From positions 62,001 through 126,000 of the forward strand of contig NZ_JACIAH010000009.1 in NCBI RefSeq assembly GCF_014194695.1: a stretch of 64,000 nt of DNA. The letters run 5' to 3'. The notes below the pieces were generated by a model. It ran no database searches. It saw only the letters and a list, made by a program, of their open reading frames with translations, and was not told the origin of the DNA. This DNA is from Rhizobium sp. BK399 (GTDB taxonomy: Bacteria > Pseudomonadota > Alphaproteobacteria > Rhizobiales > Rhizobiaceae). This document shows, one piece after another, positions 43,205 to 52,150 of this stretch (the first letter of the stretch is position 1; each line of letters opens with the position of its first letter). The position numbers and the translations under genes are program-made.

Positions 43205-45130
43205 ATGCTTAAGCTGAAACGCCGCGCGTTTCTGGCCGGGACTTCGGCCGTTTTCATTCTTCCAGCCCTGCCAAGCTTCGCTGGCGGCTACAATGAGGCT
43301 GTCAGCCTCAAGGAACAGTCAGCCAAGGGCACGCTGCCACCGGTCAAGGACCGGCTGCCTGAGAACCCGCTCGTCATCAAGCCGGTTGAGAGCGTCGGCA
43401 AGTATGGCGGCGACTGGAAGCTCGCCCTCGTCGGCGGCGGCTCGCTGTCACACCTTTTCCGCTACCAGGCATATGAGCCGCTGGTGCGATACACTCCTGA
43501 TTGGTCCGGTATTACTCTCAACGTTGCCGAGGCATTCGACGGCAACGAGGATGCCACAGTCTATACCATCCGCCTTCGCAAGGGCATGAAGTGGTCGGAC
43601 GGCCAGCCCTATACGACGGCCGACGTCAAATTCTGGTACGACACGGTTCTGACCGACAAGCGCGTTGCCATTACCGGGCAAGGCCACTGGAAAACCGACG
43701 GCAAGCCGGCCAAACTCGACATTGTCGACGAACAGACATTCAAGGTGACGTTCCCGAGGCCAAATGGCCTGTTCCCCCTTCAGATGGCCTGGGCGAACAA
43801 TGACCACACGACACGCTGTCCCAAGCACTATCTGGAGCAGTTTCACATCGACTTCAATCCGAAGGCCGATGAGGTGGCCAAGCAGCGCGGTTTCCAGAGC
43901 TGGATAGCTGCGTTCCAGTCGATGGCGGGTTTCCAGGACGACAATTCCTTCTTCCTGAACTCGTCGGCAAAACCCTGTCTGTTCGCCTGGAAGTTCACGG
44001 TTGCGCCTGGAGAAAACACCGAAAGGGCGGTCGCCGAGCGCAATCCCTACTACTTCAAGGTCGACACGGAAGGGAACCAGCTCCCGTACATGGACCGCAT
44101 CGTCTACCAGATGGTCGCCGATCCGCAGGTCTTGTTGCTGAAGACGATGCAGGGCGAAATCGACATGATGGACCTCTACATCGCCACGCCTAACAACAAG
44201 GCGGTCCTATATGATGCACGCCAGCAGGGCGGATACGACTTCTATACGCTGACCTCGACAGAGGCGAACGTGATGACGTTCATCTTCAATCTCAATCACG
44301 AGGACGAGACAAAGCGGGCGCTCTTTCGCAACAAGACTTTCCGTGCGGCAATGTCGACTGCACTCGATCGCCAGACATTGATCGACGCAGTACTCGTCGG
44401 GCAAGGAGCGCCGGCGCAGCCATCCATCAAGCAGGGCGACCCTCTCTACAACGAGCAGCTTGCCACGCAGTTCACCGCCTATGATGTCGAAAAGGCAAAC
44501 GCCATGCTCGACGAGATCATTCCGAAACGGGATGATCAGAATTTCCGACTGGACGACAAGGGCCGCCGCCTTACGATCATCTTCGAAATCGACCAGGCGC
44601 GCGCGATCTTCCTCGATCTGTTCCAGCTTGTTATTCCCATGTTCCAGGCCGTCGGTATCGACGCGCAAATGCGCACGATGGACAGGTCCCTGTGGGAGAC
44701 ACGGGTCAGGCAGGGACGCAGCTTCGACGCAACAGCCCACCAGTTCGGTGCAAACGGCGGCGTCGCGGCCATGCTCGACCCGCGCTATTATGCACCGACC
44801 GACAGCAACGCGTTTTATGCGCCGGCCTGGGCCCTCTGGTATGTCGACCCGACGAATGCCAATGCAGAAGAGCCGCCCGCAGAGACCAAGAAGCAGCTGG
44901 AGCTCTACAACCAGCTCAAGGCGAAGCCCGACAAGGCGGGGCAGCAGGAGATCATGAAGCAATTGCTTCAAGGTGCGGCCGAGAACTTCTACGTCTTCGG
45001 GGTTTCGCAGCCTCCGGACAGCTACGGGATCGTCAAGAACGTGATGAAGAACACCACGAAGACCATGCCGAGCTCGTTCGGCTGGCCGACCCCGGCTCCG
45101 ACCATGCCGGAACAGTTCTACAAGGCCTGA
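43205..45130 (+). CDS. ABC transporter substrate-binding protein, family 5 (oligosaccharide/oligopeptide type)
   Basis: A 641-residue extracytoplasmic binding protein of the SBP family 5. A twin-Arg-like signal (LKRRAFLAGTSAVFILPAL) begins the protein, with a likely cut after SFA. Later motifs include TVYTIRLRKGMKWSDGQPYT and TADVKFWYDTVL, and MSTALDRQTLIDAVLVGQGA, all characteristic. Family 5 proteins bind peptides, nickel or, in rhizobia, often oligosaccharides; given the glycosidases encoded downstream, an oligosaccharide is most likely here. Preceded by AGGAGGAGAAACCC. Longer than typical DppA (about 530). Confidence 0.92.
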   Translation: MLKLKRRAFLAGTSAVFILPALPSFAGGYNEAVSLKEQSAKGTLPPVKDRLPENPLVIKPVESVGKYGGDWKLALVGGGSLSHLFRYQAYEPLVRYTPDWSGITLNVAEAFDGNEDATVYTIRLRKGMKWSDGQPYTTADVKFWYDTVLTDKRVAITGQGHWKTDGKPAKLDIVDEQTFKVTFPRPNGLFPLQMAWANNDHTTRCPKHYLEQFHIDFNPKADEVAKQRGFQSWIAAFQSMAGFQDDNSFFLNSSAKPCLFAWKFTVAPGENTERAVAERNPYYFKVDTEGNQLPYMDRIVYQMVADPQVLLLKTMQGEIDMMDLYIATPNNKAVLYDARQQGGYDFYTLTSTEANVMTFIFNLNHEDETKRALFRNKTFRAAMSTALDRQTLIDAVLVGQGAPAQPSIKQGDPLYNEQLATQFTAYDVEKANAMLDEIIPKRDDQNFRLDDKGRRLTIIFEIDQARAIFLDLFQLVIPMFQAVGIDAQMRTMDRSLWETRVRQGRSFDATAHQFGANGGVAAMLDPRYYAPTDSNAFYAPAWALWYVDPTNANAEEPPAETKKQLELYNQLKAKPDKAGQQEIMKQLLQGAAENFYVFGVSQPPDSYGIVKNVMKNTTKTMPSSFGWPTPAPTMPEQFYKA

Positions 45131-45156
45131 CAGGCCACACCAATCAGATCTGCCGA

Positions 45157-45177
45157 GGCGCCTGCAAGGCAGGCGCC
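45157..45177 (+). promoter_or_regulatory. Intercistronic stem-loop after the binding-protein gene
   Basis: GGCGCCTGC-AAG-GCAGGCGCC, a perfect 9-bp stem with a 3-base loop, 26 bases after the binding-protein stop. No T-run follows, so it is more likely an mRNA-stabilising hairpin that keeps the binding-protein message in excess than a full terminator. Confidence 0.65.
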
Positions 45178-45214
45178 GAGCGCTACCTCTTTGTCAACAA
45201 TTCGGATCTCGGAT

Positions 45215-47323
45215 ATGCTTGAAGCAAGACGACAGAACATAGACACTCTGAGAACGCCGGAGTGGTACAAGACCGCGACACGCTGGACGCAGTTGACCTT
45301 CGTTGAAGACGACCCCGTCCGCTACGACCCGGCGTTCTGGATAGACGTGTTCAAGCGTACCAAGTCCAATGCAGTCTGCCTTAGCGCTGGCGGCTACATC
45401 GCCTTTTATCCGAGCGAAATCCCCTACCATTATGTCTCGCAGCACCTCGGAGACAGCGACATTTTCGGTGCCCTTGTCGATGCCGCACGCAAGCTCGACA
45501 TGCATGTCATGGCCCGCGTCGACCCGCACGCAATCCACGCTGACGCGGCCAAGGCGCATCCGGAATGGGTGATGGTCAACGCCGATGGGACGCCCCGCGA
45601 GCACTGGGCCTATCCCGGCATCTGGGTCACCAACGCCTACGGCGAATACAACACCGTCTTCATGCCCGAGGTCGTCAAGGAGATTGTCCGCAAATATGAT
45701 ATCGACGCGATCTTCGCCAATCGCTGGCAGGGGCATGGGGTCGATTACAGCCAGGACAGCGCCCGCAGCTTCAAGAACATGTTCGGCCACGCCCTGCCCG
45801 TCAAGGCAGACGCCCAGGATCCGGCCTGGCAGGCATGGCTGCAATGGCGCAGACGCGTTCTGACGGATATCATCGCCCAGTGGGATGATGCCGTGAAGGC
45901 GATCAAGCCCCATGCGAGCTTCATTCCGAACATGGCGGGATCGTCACTGATGGAATTCGATCTCGAGGTCATCAAGAAGCATTGCCCGTTCCTCGTCGTC
46001 GACCATCAGGGGCGCCGCGGCGTCGAACTTGGCTGGTCGGCCGGCCGCAATGGCAAGCGGATCCGCGCCACCTTCCCCGACCGCCCCGTCGTGCTCATTA
46101 CCTCGATCGGACCGGAGGAGGAATATCGCTGGAAGGATGCCGTGACAGCCCCGGAGGAAATGCAGCTCTGGGTGAACGACGGCACGGCGCATGGGCTCTA
46201 TGCCTGGTTCACCAAGTTCAACGGCGTCGTGCCGGACAAGCGCTGGGTGGAGCCGATCGCAGACTCCTTCCACCTTCAGGCTGCCGTCGAACCGGTTTTC
46301 GAGGCGACGACGCCGACCGCCGAGATCGCGGTGATCGATCCGTCGACGACGCTTCGCCACTGGGCTCCCGAAGAGCGAAACAACGGCGAGAAACACGATC
46401 TCGGCTTCTACCACGCGCTCGTCGAGGCGCGCCTGCCCTTCGAGCTCCTGTCCGACCAGGTCCTGACAAAAGAGAACCTTGATCGCTTCAAGGTCATTGT
46501 GCTTGCCAACGCGGCATGCCTGTCCGACGCGCAGATCGAGGCTATCCGGCAATATGTCGGTCGCGGTGGCAGCGTCGTTGGCGCCTTTGAGACCTCGCTC
46601 AGGGACGAGAACGGCAAGCTGCGAAAGAACTTCGGACTTTCTGACGTGTTTGGAGCGACATTCGTTGCCGGACCTCGCGGCATCGTCAAGAACACCTATG
46701 TCGCACTGTCGGCAAGTCATCCGCTCAATGAAGGCTATGATGGCGCCGAACGGATCATGGGGGGAACGCGCCTCATCGATGTCGATGTCAAGGGCGATGC
46801 CACTACGCCCTTCCTCTATGTGCCTGACTTCCCGGATCTTCCGATGGAGGAAGTCTATCCGAGGCACGAGCCAAAGGGTGCCGGCGTCATCGCACGCGAG
46901 ACCGGCACGGGCGGCCGCGCGGTTTTCGTCCCATGGAACATTGGCGAGATCTTCTGGGAGGTCATGGCTGCCGACCACGGACGGCTGATCGCAAATGCCG
47001 TCCGCTGGGCGCTCGGCAAGGCCCCGCGCGTCACCGTGAAAGGTCCAGGGATCCTTGATCTTGCACTGAGAGAGAACGCTGACGGCGTGGCGCTGTCCAT
47101 GCTCAACCTGACAAATCCGATGATGATGAAGGGGCCGGTTCGTGAGAACTACCCGCTCCCCGCGCAGACGGTTTCGTTGGAGATCCCGGATGGAAAGTCT
47201 GTTGCGAAGGCGTGGCTCGTCCTGGCCGATCGCGCTGCACCCTTCAACATCAAGGAAGGTCGCGCAGAAATCGATGTTGCGGCGATCGACCGGCTAGAAG
47301 TGCTGCACGTCACCTGGAAATAA
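45215..47323 (+). CDS. Glycoside-hydrolase-like protein with beta-galactosidase-trimerisation-type domain
   Basis: A 702-residue cytoplasmic protein (no signal peptide). The N-terminal 380 residues look like a TIM barrel of the uncharacterised GHL6/alpha-amylase-like type (DPAFWIDVFKRTKSNAVCLS, VMARVDPHAIHADAAKAHPE, DIDAIFANRWQGHGVDY). Residues about 410-610 resemble the beta-galactosidase trimerisation/glutamine-amidotransferase-like domain (VIVLANAACLSDAQIEAIRQ then YVGRGGSVVGAFETSLRD). Substrate unknown. The ATG at 45215 was chosen over a TTG 8 codons upstream; neither has a strong ribosome site, so the exact start is uncertain. It belongs to the saccharide operon. Confidence 0.8.
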   Translation: MLEARRQNIDTLRTPEWYKTATRWTQLTFVEDDPVRYDPAFWIDVFKRTKSNAVCLSAGGYIAFYPSEIPYHYVSQHLGDSDIFGALVDAARKLDMHVMARVDPHAIHADAAKAHPEWVMVNADGTPREHWAYPGIWVTNAYGEYNTVFMPEVVKEIVRKYDIDAIFANRWQGHGVDYSQDSARSFKNMFGHALPVKADAQDPAWQAWLQWRRRVLTDIIAQWDDAVKAIKPHASFIPNMAGSSLMEFDLEVIKKHCPFLVVDHQGRRGVELGWSAGRNGKRIRATFPDRPVVLITSIGPEEEYRWKDAVTAPEEMQLWVNDGTAHGLYAWFTKFNGVVPDKRWVEPIADSFHLQAAVEPVFEATTPTAEIAVIDPSTTLRHWAPEERNNGEKHDLGFYHALVEARLPFELLSDQVLTKENLDRFKVIVLANAACLSDAQIEAIRQYVGRGGSVVGAFETSLRDENGKLRKNFGLSDVFGATFVAGPRGIVKNTYVALSASHPLNEGYDGAERIMGGTRLIDVDVKGDATTPFLYVPDFPDLPMEEVYPRHEPKGAGVIARETGTGGRAVFVPWNIGEIFWEVMAADHGRLIANAVRWALGKAPRVTVKGPGILDLALRENADGVALSMLNLTNPMMMKGPVRENYPLPAQTVSLEIPDGKSVAKAWLVLADRAAPFNIKEGRAEIDVAAIDRLEVLHVTWK

Positions 47324-47335
47324 TGGCAGTACGAT

Positions 47336-47370
47336 TCTTCGCCCCGGCTTGGAGGAAGCCGGAGCGAAGA
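47336..47370 (+). promoter_or_regulatory. Intercistronic stem-loop 1
   Basis: Arms TCTTCGC-C-CCGGCTT and AAGCCGG-A-GCGAAGA pair with a single C/A mismatch around a 5-base loop, 13 bases after the hydrolase-like stop. No T-run follows. Likely an mRNA-processing or stability element in the operon. Confidence 0.6.
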
Positions 47371-47382
47371 GAAGACCTGGCA

Positions 47383-47404
47383 ACAGGCGCCTGCAGACGC
47401 CTGT
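47383..47404 (+). promoter_or_regulatory. Intercistronic stem-loop 2
   Basis: ACAGGCG-N8-CGCCTGT, a second perfect 7-bp hairpin directly following the first and ending 23 bases before the permease ATG, close to its GGAGGAGAG ribosome site. Confidence 0.5.
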
Positions 47405-47427
47405 CTCGAGGGAGGAGAGACAATCTC

Positions 47428-48414
47428 ATGCTTGCCTACATTTTGAAGCGCATCCTTTACATGATCCCGACCTTGATCGGCATGTCCCTGATCTCCTTCA
47501 TGATCATCCAGCTGCCGCCGGGCGACTACCTGACCTCGATGATCGCCACCATGAGCGAAAGCGGCCAGGCCGTCGATCCGGGCCAGATCGCCAGGTTGAA
47601 GGAAATCTACGGCTTTGATGACCCGTTCTACATCCAATACCTCAAGTGGATGTGGGGGATCGTGAGCCGCGGTGACTTCGGATGGTCCTTCGAATGGAAC
47701 CAGCCCGTTTCAGGACTGATCTGGGCGCGGATGGGCTCCACGCTGGTGATTTCGCTGCTCAGCCTCATCTTCGTGTGGATCGTTGCCCTGCCAATCGGGA
47801 TATATTCGGCGGTCCGTCGTCACTCCGTCGGCGACCACGTCTTCACCTTTCTCGGCTTCATCGGCCTGGCGATCCCCAACTTCATCCTTGCCTTGGCATT
47901 GATGTATGTCGCTTACCGTTTCCTCGGCCAGAGCGTCGGAGGACTGAATTCCCCTGAATTTGCCGAGGCGCCATGGTCATTTGCAAAGGCCATCGACTTC
48001 CTCAATCACCTGTGGATTCCCATCATCATCATCGGCGCCTCCGGTACCGCCGCCCTGATCCGTATCCTGCGCGCAAACCTGACCGACGAGTTGCACAAAC
48101 CCTACGTCGTGACGGCGCGCGCCAAGGGTCTTCCCGAATACAAGGTCATTTTGAAATATCCCGTCCGCATCGCGTTGAACCCGTTCGTCTCGGCGATCGG
48201 ATGGGTCCTGCCGCATCTTGTCTCCGGCGTCACGATCATTGCCATCGTGCTCAACTTGCCGACGGCAGGCCCGCTCCTGTTCCGCGCCCTCGTCTCGCAG
48301 GACATGTACCTCGCAGGTAGCTTCATATTGCTTTTGTCGGCGCTGACATTGGTGGGCGTCCTGCTCTCCGATTTGCTGCTTGCTCTCCTCGATCCACGCA
48401 TCCGGTTCAACTGA
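47428..48414 (+). CDS. ABC transporter permease, Dpp/OppB type
   Basis: A 328-residue inner-membrane permease. The N-terminus MLAYILKRILYMIPTLIGMS with LISFMIIQLPPGDYL is a classical DppB start. EAA loop: HKPYVVTARAKGLPEYKVIL. The ATG at 47428 follows GGAGGAGAGACAATCTC; the open frame upstream overlaps the previous gene and is not used. Probably six membrane spans. Confidence 0.94.
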   Translation: MLAYILKRILYMIPTLIGMSLISFMIIQLPPGDYLTSMIATMSESGQAVDPGQIARLKEIYGFDDPFYIQYLKWMWGIVSRGDFGWSFEWNQPVSGLIWARMGSTLVISLLSLIFVWIVALPIGIYSAVRRHSVGDHVFTFLGFIGLAIPNFILALALMYVAYRFLGQSVGGLNSPEFAEAPWSFAKAIDFLNHLWIPIIIIGASGTAALIRILRANLTDELHKPYVVTARAKGLPEYKVILKYPVRIALNPFVSAIGWVLPHLVSGVTIIAIVLNLPTAGPLLFRALVSQDMYLAGSFILLLSALTLVGVLLSDLLLALLDPRIRFN

Positions 48415-48424
48415 GGAGGCTGCC

Positions 48425-49615
48425 ATGACCGCGAACAAGAATATTTCCGTGAACGAGGTTCACCCGCAGGCCGCTCTGGAGGGTCCCTCGATCAGCCCGC
48501 TCAAACAGGGGCGTGCCGTGTCGACCGCGACGGTCGGCCCGTGGCGGCTGGTCTTCGGCAAACTGGTCCGTCAGAAGGTTGCCATGGTCGCGGGCGCGAT
48601 CATTGCGCTGCTTTATCTGGTCGCCGTCTTCGCAGAGTTCCTGGCGCCGGCGTTGCCGGCGACCGCAAAGCCCCAGTACACCTATGCTCCACCGCAGGCG
48701 ATCCGGTTCTTCGTCACCAATCCCGACGGCAGTTCCGATTTCAATCTCCACGTGAAGGGCTACAAGATCGAAATCGACAAGGTGGCACTGCGTCGTACCT
48801 TTGTGACCGATGACACCAAGGTTGTCCCGATCGGGTTCTTCGTGCAAGGTCCGGCCTACAGGCTCTGGAACCTCATTCCGTCCACCACGCATTTCATCGG
48901 ACCGATCAATCCGAACGACCCGATGTATCTGCTGGGAGCGGACCGTCTCGGCCGCGATGTCTTCTCCAGGCTCGTCTATGGCACGCGCATCTCGATGTCG
49001 ATCGGTCTTGTCGGCGTGGCAATGTCCCTCGTCCTCGGGGTTGTTATCGGTTCGATATCCGGCTTTTACGGCGGATGGGTGGACACGGCGATCCAGCGGG
49101 TCATCGAAGTCATCAGCGCAATGCCGACGATCCCGCTGTGGCTGGGGCTGGCCGCTGCCATCCCTCTGACATGGTCACCTGTCAGCGTCTATTTCGTCAT
49201 CACCGTCATCGTCTCCCTGCTCGGTTGGACGTCACTTGCCCGCGAGGTGCGTGGCCGTTTTCTGGCGCTTCGAAGCGAGGATTTCGTAACGGCGGCCAAA
49301 CTCGATGGCTCCAGCGAGATGCGGCTGATCTTTCGGCATATCCTTCCCTCGCTGACGAGTCACATTCTTGCGGTCGTCACGCTGGCGGTGCCAACGATGA
49401 TCGTTGCCGAGACATCCCTGTCGTTCCTTGGTATCGGTTTGAAGGCACCGGTCGTCAGTTGGGGTGTCCTGCTCCAGGATGCACAGAACATCCGCACGGT
49501 AGCGACTGCTCCGTGGCTGCTGATCTGGCCCTCGCTGGCGGTGGTGGTCGCCGTTCTTTCGTTCAACTTCTTCGGCGACGGACTGCGTGATGCGGCCGAT
49601 CCCTACGACAATTGA
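48425..49615 (+). CDS. ABC transporter permease, Dpp/OppC type
   Basis: A 396-residue permease. After an N-terminal span near residue 55-77 (VAMVAGAIIALLYLVAVFAE) comes a long periplasmic insert of about 100 residues before LGADRLGRDVFSRLVYGTRI, longer than in standard DppC. The EAA region reads EDFVTAAKLDGSSEMRLIFR. The long insert may contact the large binding protein. Starts behind GAGGAGGCTGCC, 10 bases after the preceding stop. Confidence 0.93.
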   Translation: MTANKNISVNEVHPQAALEGPSISPLKQGRAVSTATVGPWRLVFGKLVRQKVAMVAGAIIALLYLVAVFAEFLAPALPATAKPQYTYAPPQAIRFFVTNPDGSSDFNLHVKGYKIEIDKVALRRTFVTDDTKVVPIGFFVQGPAYRLWNLIPSTTHFIGPINPNDPMYLLGADRLGRDVFSRLVYGTRISMSIGLVGVAMSLVLGVVIGSISGFYGGWVDTAIQRVIEVISAMPTIPLWLGLAAAIPLTWSPVSVYFVITVIVSLLGWTSLAREVRGRFLALRSEDFVTAAKLDGSSEMRLIFRHILPSLTSHILAVVTLAVPTMIVAETSLSFLGIGLKAPVVSWGVLLQDAQNIRTVATAPWLLIWPSLAVVVAVLSFNFFGDGLRDAADPYDN

Positions 49616-49625
49616 GGAGGAAGCC

Positions 49626-51335
49626 ATGACCGACAAAACCGACGACGTCGTCCTCAGTGTCGAAAACCTGTCGATCGACTTCAGCCTTCGCACCCATATC
49701 CTGCATGCCGTCGAAAGGGTCAGCTTTCAGCTGCGCCGTGGCAAGACACTGTGCCTTGTGGGAGAAAGCGGATCGGGCAAGAGCGTGACAGCGCGGTCGC
49801 TTCTCCAGATCGTCGACCGGCCCGGTCGCATTGTCGCGGGGCGCATCGTCCTCAAGCAAGCATCTGGCGAGACCGATATCGCCGCACTTTCACCGACCAG
49901 CCGGGCAATGCGTGCCATTCGCGGCAAGCGCATCGGCCTGATCTTCCAGGAGCCTATGAGTTCCCTGTCACCCGTCCACACCATCGGCTCGCAGATCGTG
50001 GAGGCGATAAGACTGCACAGCGATCTCGACAGGAAGGCAGCGCGAGCGCGCATGATCGACCTTTTGCGCCAGGTCGAGATTCCAAGTCCCGAGACCATGG
50101 GCGATCGCTACACCTTCGAATTCTCAGGCGGCATGCGACAGCGGGCGATGATCGCAATGGCGCTGGCGGCAAACCCGGACATCCTGATTGCCGATGAGCC
50201 GACGACAGCGCTCGACGTGACCACCCAGGCAGAGATCCTCGACCTCATCAAGCGCCTTCAGATCGAACGCGGAATGGCGATGCTTCTCATCACACACGAC
50301 ATGGGCGTTGTGGCGGAGGTGGCCGATGAGGTGGCCGTGATGCGCTTCGGGCGGGTCGTTGAGGCTGGCACCGTCGATGCGATCTTTCATGATCCGCAGC
50401 ATTCCTATACCCGCCAGCTTCTTGCCTCGACGGTAAAGCTCACACATCACGTCGAAGGCGTCGTGCCTGCCACGGCCGCAGCCAACGCATCGCCCGCCCC
50501 CGTCCTTTCCGTGCGCAATCTGAGCAAGGTCTTCGGCTGGCACGGTACGACCAATACTCTCAAGGCGGTCGACGATGCGAGCTTTGACCTCTATCCCGGG
50601 GAAAACCTCGGCATTGTTGGTGAAAGTGGCTCCGGCAAGACAACACTCGGACGGCTGATCCTGAGGACAGTGGAGCCGACGACCGGCTCCGTGATCTTCC
50701 GGGGAAAGGACGGCCAGGAAACCGATGTCACAACGCTCGGGAAAAGGGATCTCCGTGCCTTCCATCGCGAGGTGCGGCTGGTCTTTCAGGACCCGTTCGC
50801 CTCGCTCAATCCGCGCATGACCGTAAAAGAGGTGATCGGCGACCCGCTCGTCGTCAATGGCCTTGCAAAGGGCAAGGCCCTGGAGGAGCGCGTTGCCGAA
50901 CTGATGCGCCTCGTCGGCCTCGATCCACTGGCGATGGAGCGCTATCCGCATGCGTTTTCGGGCGGGCAGCGCCAGAGGATCTGCATTGCCCGGGCGCTGG
51001 CTCTTGATCCGAAGATCATCATTGCCGACGAGGCGACCGCTGCGCTCGACGTATCGATCCGCAGCCAGATCCTCGATCTCCTGCTCGACATCCGCCAGCG
51101 CCTTGGCTTGAGTTTCCTTTTCATCTCGCACGACATCTCGGTGGTCCGATATTTCTGCGACCGGGTCGCAGTCATGCATCGCGGCAAGATCGTCGAACTG
51201 GGTGACGCCGCCCAGATCTGCACGGCCCCGCGCGAGGCCTACACGAGAAGCCTGATCTCAGCCGTTCCCAACCCCGATCCGCGCGACAAGCGTCTCATGC
51301 ACCGTCAGCGTTTCGTTGCGCCGGCCAATGCATAG
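49626..51335 (+). CDS. Fused Dpp/OppD-OppF-type ABC ATPase
   Basis: A 569-residue protein with two complete nucleotide-binding domains in tandem, equal to DppD plus DppF. First domain: Walker A GESGSGKSVTARS near residue 45, signature FSGGMRQRAMIAMALAANP, Walker B DILIADEPTTALDV. Second domain: Walker A GESGSGKTTLGR near 333, signature FSGGQRQRICIARALALDP, Walker B KIIIADEATAALDV. Such fusions are common in rhizobia. ATG behind GGAGGAAGCC. It powers the two preceding permeases. Confidence 0.95.
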   Translation: MTDKTDDVVLSVENLSIDFSLRTHILHAVERVSFQLRRGKTLCLVGESGSGKSVTARSLLQIVDRPGRIVAGRIVLKQASGETDIAALSPTSRAMRAIRGKRIGLIFQEPMSSLSPVHTIGSQIVEAIRLHSDLDRKAARARMIDLLRQVEIPSPETMGDRYTFEFSGGMRQRAMIAMALAANPDILIADEPTTALDVTTQAEILDLIKRLQIERGMAMLLITHDMGVVAEVADEVAVMRFGRVVEAGTVDAIFHDPQHSYTRQLLASTVKLTHHVEGVVPATAAANASPAPVLSVRNLSKVFGWHGTTNTLKAVDDASFDLYPGENLGIVGESGSGKTTLGRLILRTVEPTTGSVIFRGKDGQETDVTTLGKRDLRAFHREVRLVFQDPFASLNPRMTVKEVIGDPLVVNGLAKGKALEERVAELMRLVGLDPLAMERYPHAFSGGQRQRICIARALALDPKIIIADEATAALDVSIRSQILDLLLDIRQRLGLSFLFISHDISVVRYFCDRVAVMHRGKIVELGDAAQICTAPREAYTRSLISAVPNPDPRDKRLMHRQRFVAPANA

Positions 51336-51363
51336 GCCGGCCAATGCACAGGAAGGAAAACAC

Positions 51364-52143
51364 GTGCCAAAATTCTCTGCCAATCTTTCATTTCTATACC
51401 AGGAGCTGCCTTTCCTCGATCGGTTCGAGGCAGCCGCCAAGGACGGGTTCGGTGCACTCGAATATCTCGGCCCCTACGCTGAACCCAAGGAGAAGGTGGC
51501 CGAGGCGCTGACATCAAGCGGACTGAAACAGGCGCTCTTCAATGTCCCTTCCGGCGATTGGGCGGGCGGCGAACGCGGGATTGCCTGCCTGCCCGATCGC
51601 GTCGAGGAATTTCGGGCCGGTGTCGCCCAGGCGATCGACTATGCGACGGCGCTTTCCTGCCAACAGCTGAACGTCATTTCCGGCCTTGTCCCACCAGGTG
51701 CCGACCTCGGCAGCCTGGAGGAGGTTCTCGTCGAAAATCTCAAATACGCGTCGGCTCGATCAGCGGATGCAGGGATCCGGTTGCTGATCGAGCCGATCAA
51801 TCTGCGTGACATCCCGGGCTTCTTCCTGTCGACGACGGATCACGCCGAACAGATCCTCGACAAGGTCGGTTCGGACAACCTCTACATCCAGTACGACTTC
51901 TACCACATGCAGATCATGCAGGGCGACCTGATCGAGACCTTCGCGCGACTGGAGGACAGGATTGCCCATGTGCAGATCGCAGACAATCCGGGACGAAACG
52001 AGCCCGGCACCGGCGAGATCAACTACCCCTTCATCTTCTCCGAGCTTGACCGGCTTGGCTACGACGGCTGGGTCGGCTGCGAATACAAACCGAAATCCAG
52101 CACCAGCGAAGGCCTCGGCTGGATGAACCCCTATCGGAGGTGA
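51364..52143 (+). CDS. Hydroxypyruvate isomerase-like TIM-barrel protein
   Basis: A 259-residue protein of the xylose-isomerase-like TIM-barrel family, closest to hydroxypyruvate isomerase (Hyi). Markers are PKFSANLSFLYQELPFLDRF, then RLLIEPINLRDIPGFFLSTT (metal-binding Glu) and GWVGCEYKPKSSTSEGLGWM (second Glu). The GTG at 51364 follows AGGAAGGAAAACAC. Hyi interconverts hydroxypyruvate and tartronate semialdehyde, the substrate of the enzyme encoded next, so these two form a mini-pathway. A different sugar-isomerase role is possible. Confidence 0.85.
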   Translation: MPKFSANLSFLYQELPFLDRFEAAAKDGFGALEYLGPYAEPKEKVAEALTSSGLKQALFNVPSGDWAGGERGIACLPDRVEEFRAGVAQAIDYATALSCQQLNVISGLVPPGADLGSLEEVLVENLKYASARSADAGIRLLIEPINLRDIPGFFLSTTDHAEQILDKVGSDNLYIQYDFYHMQIMQGDLIETFARLEDRIAHVQIADNPGRNEPGTGEINYPFIFSELDRLGYDGWVGCEYKPKSSTSEGLGWMNPYRR

Positions 52144-52150
52144 GCGTGAC

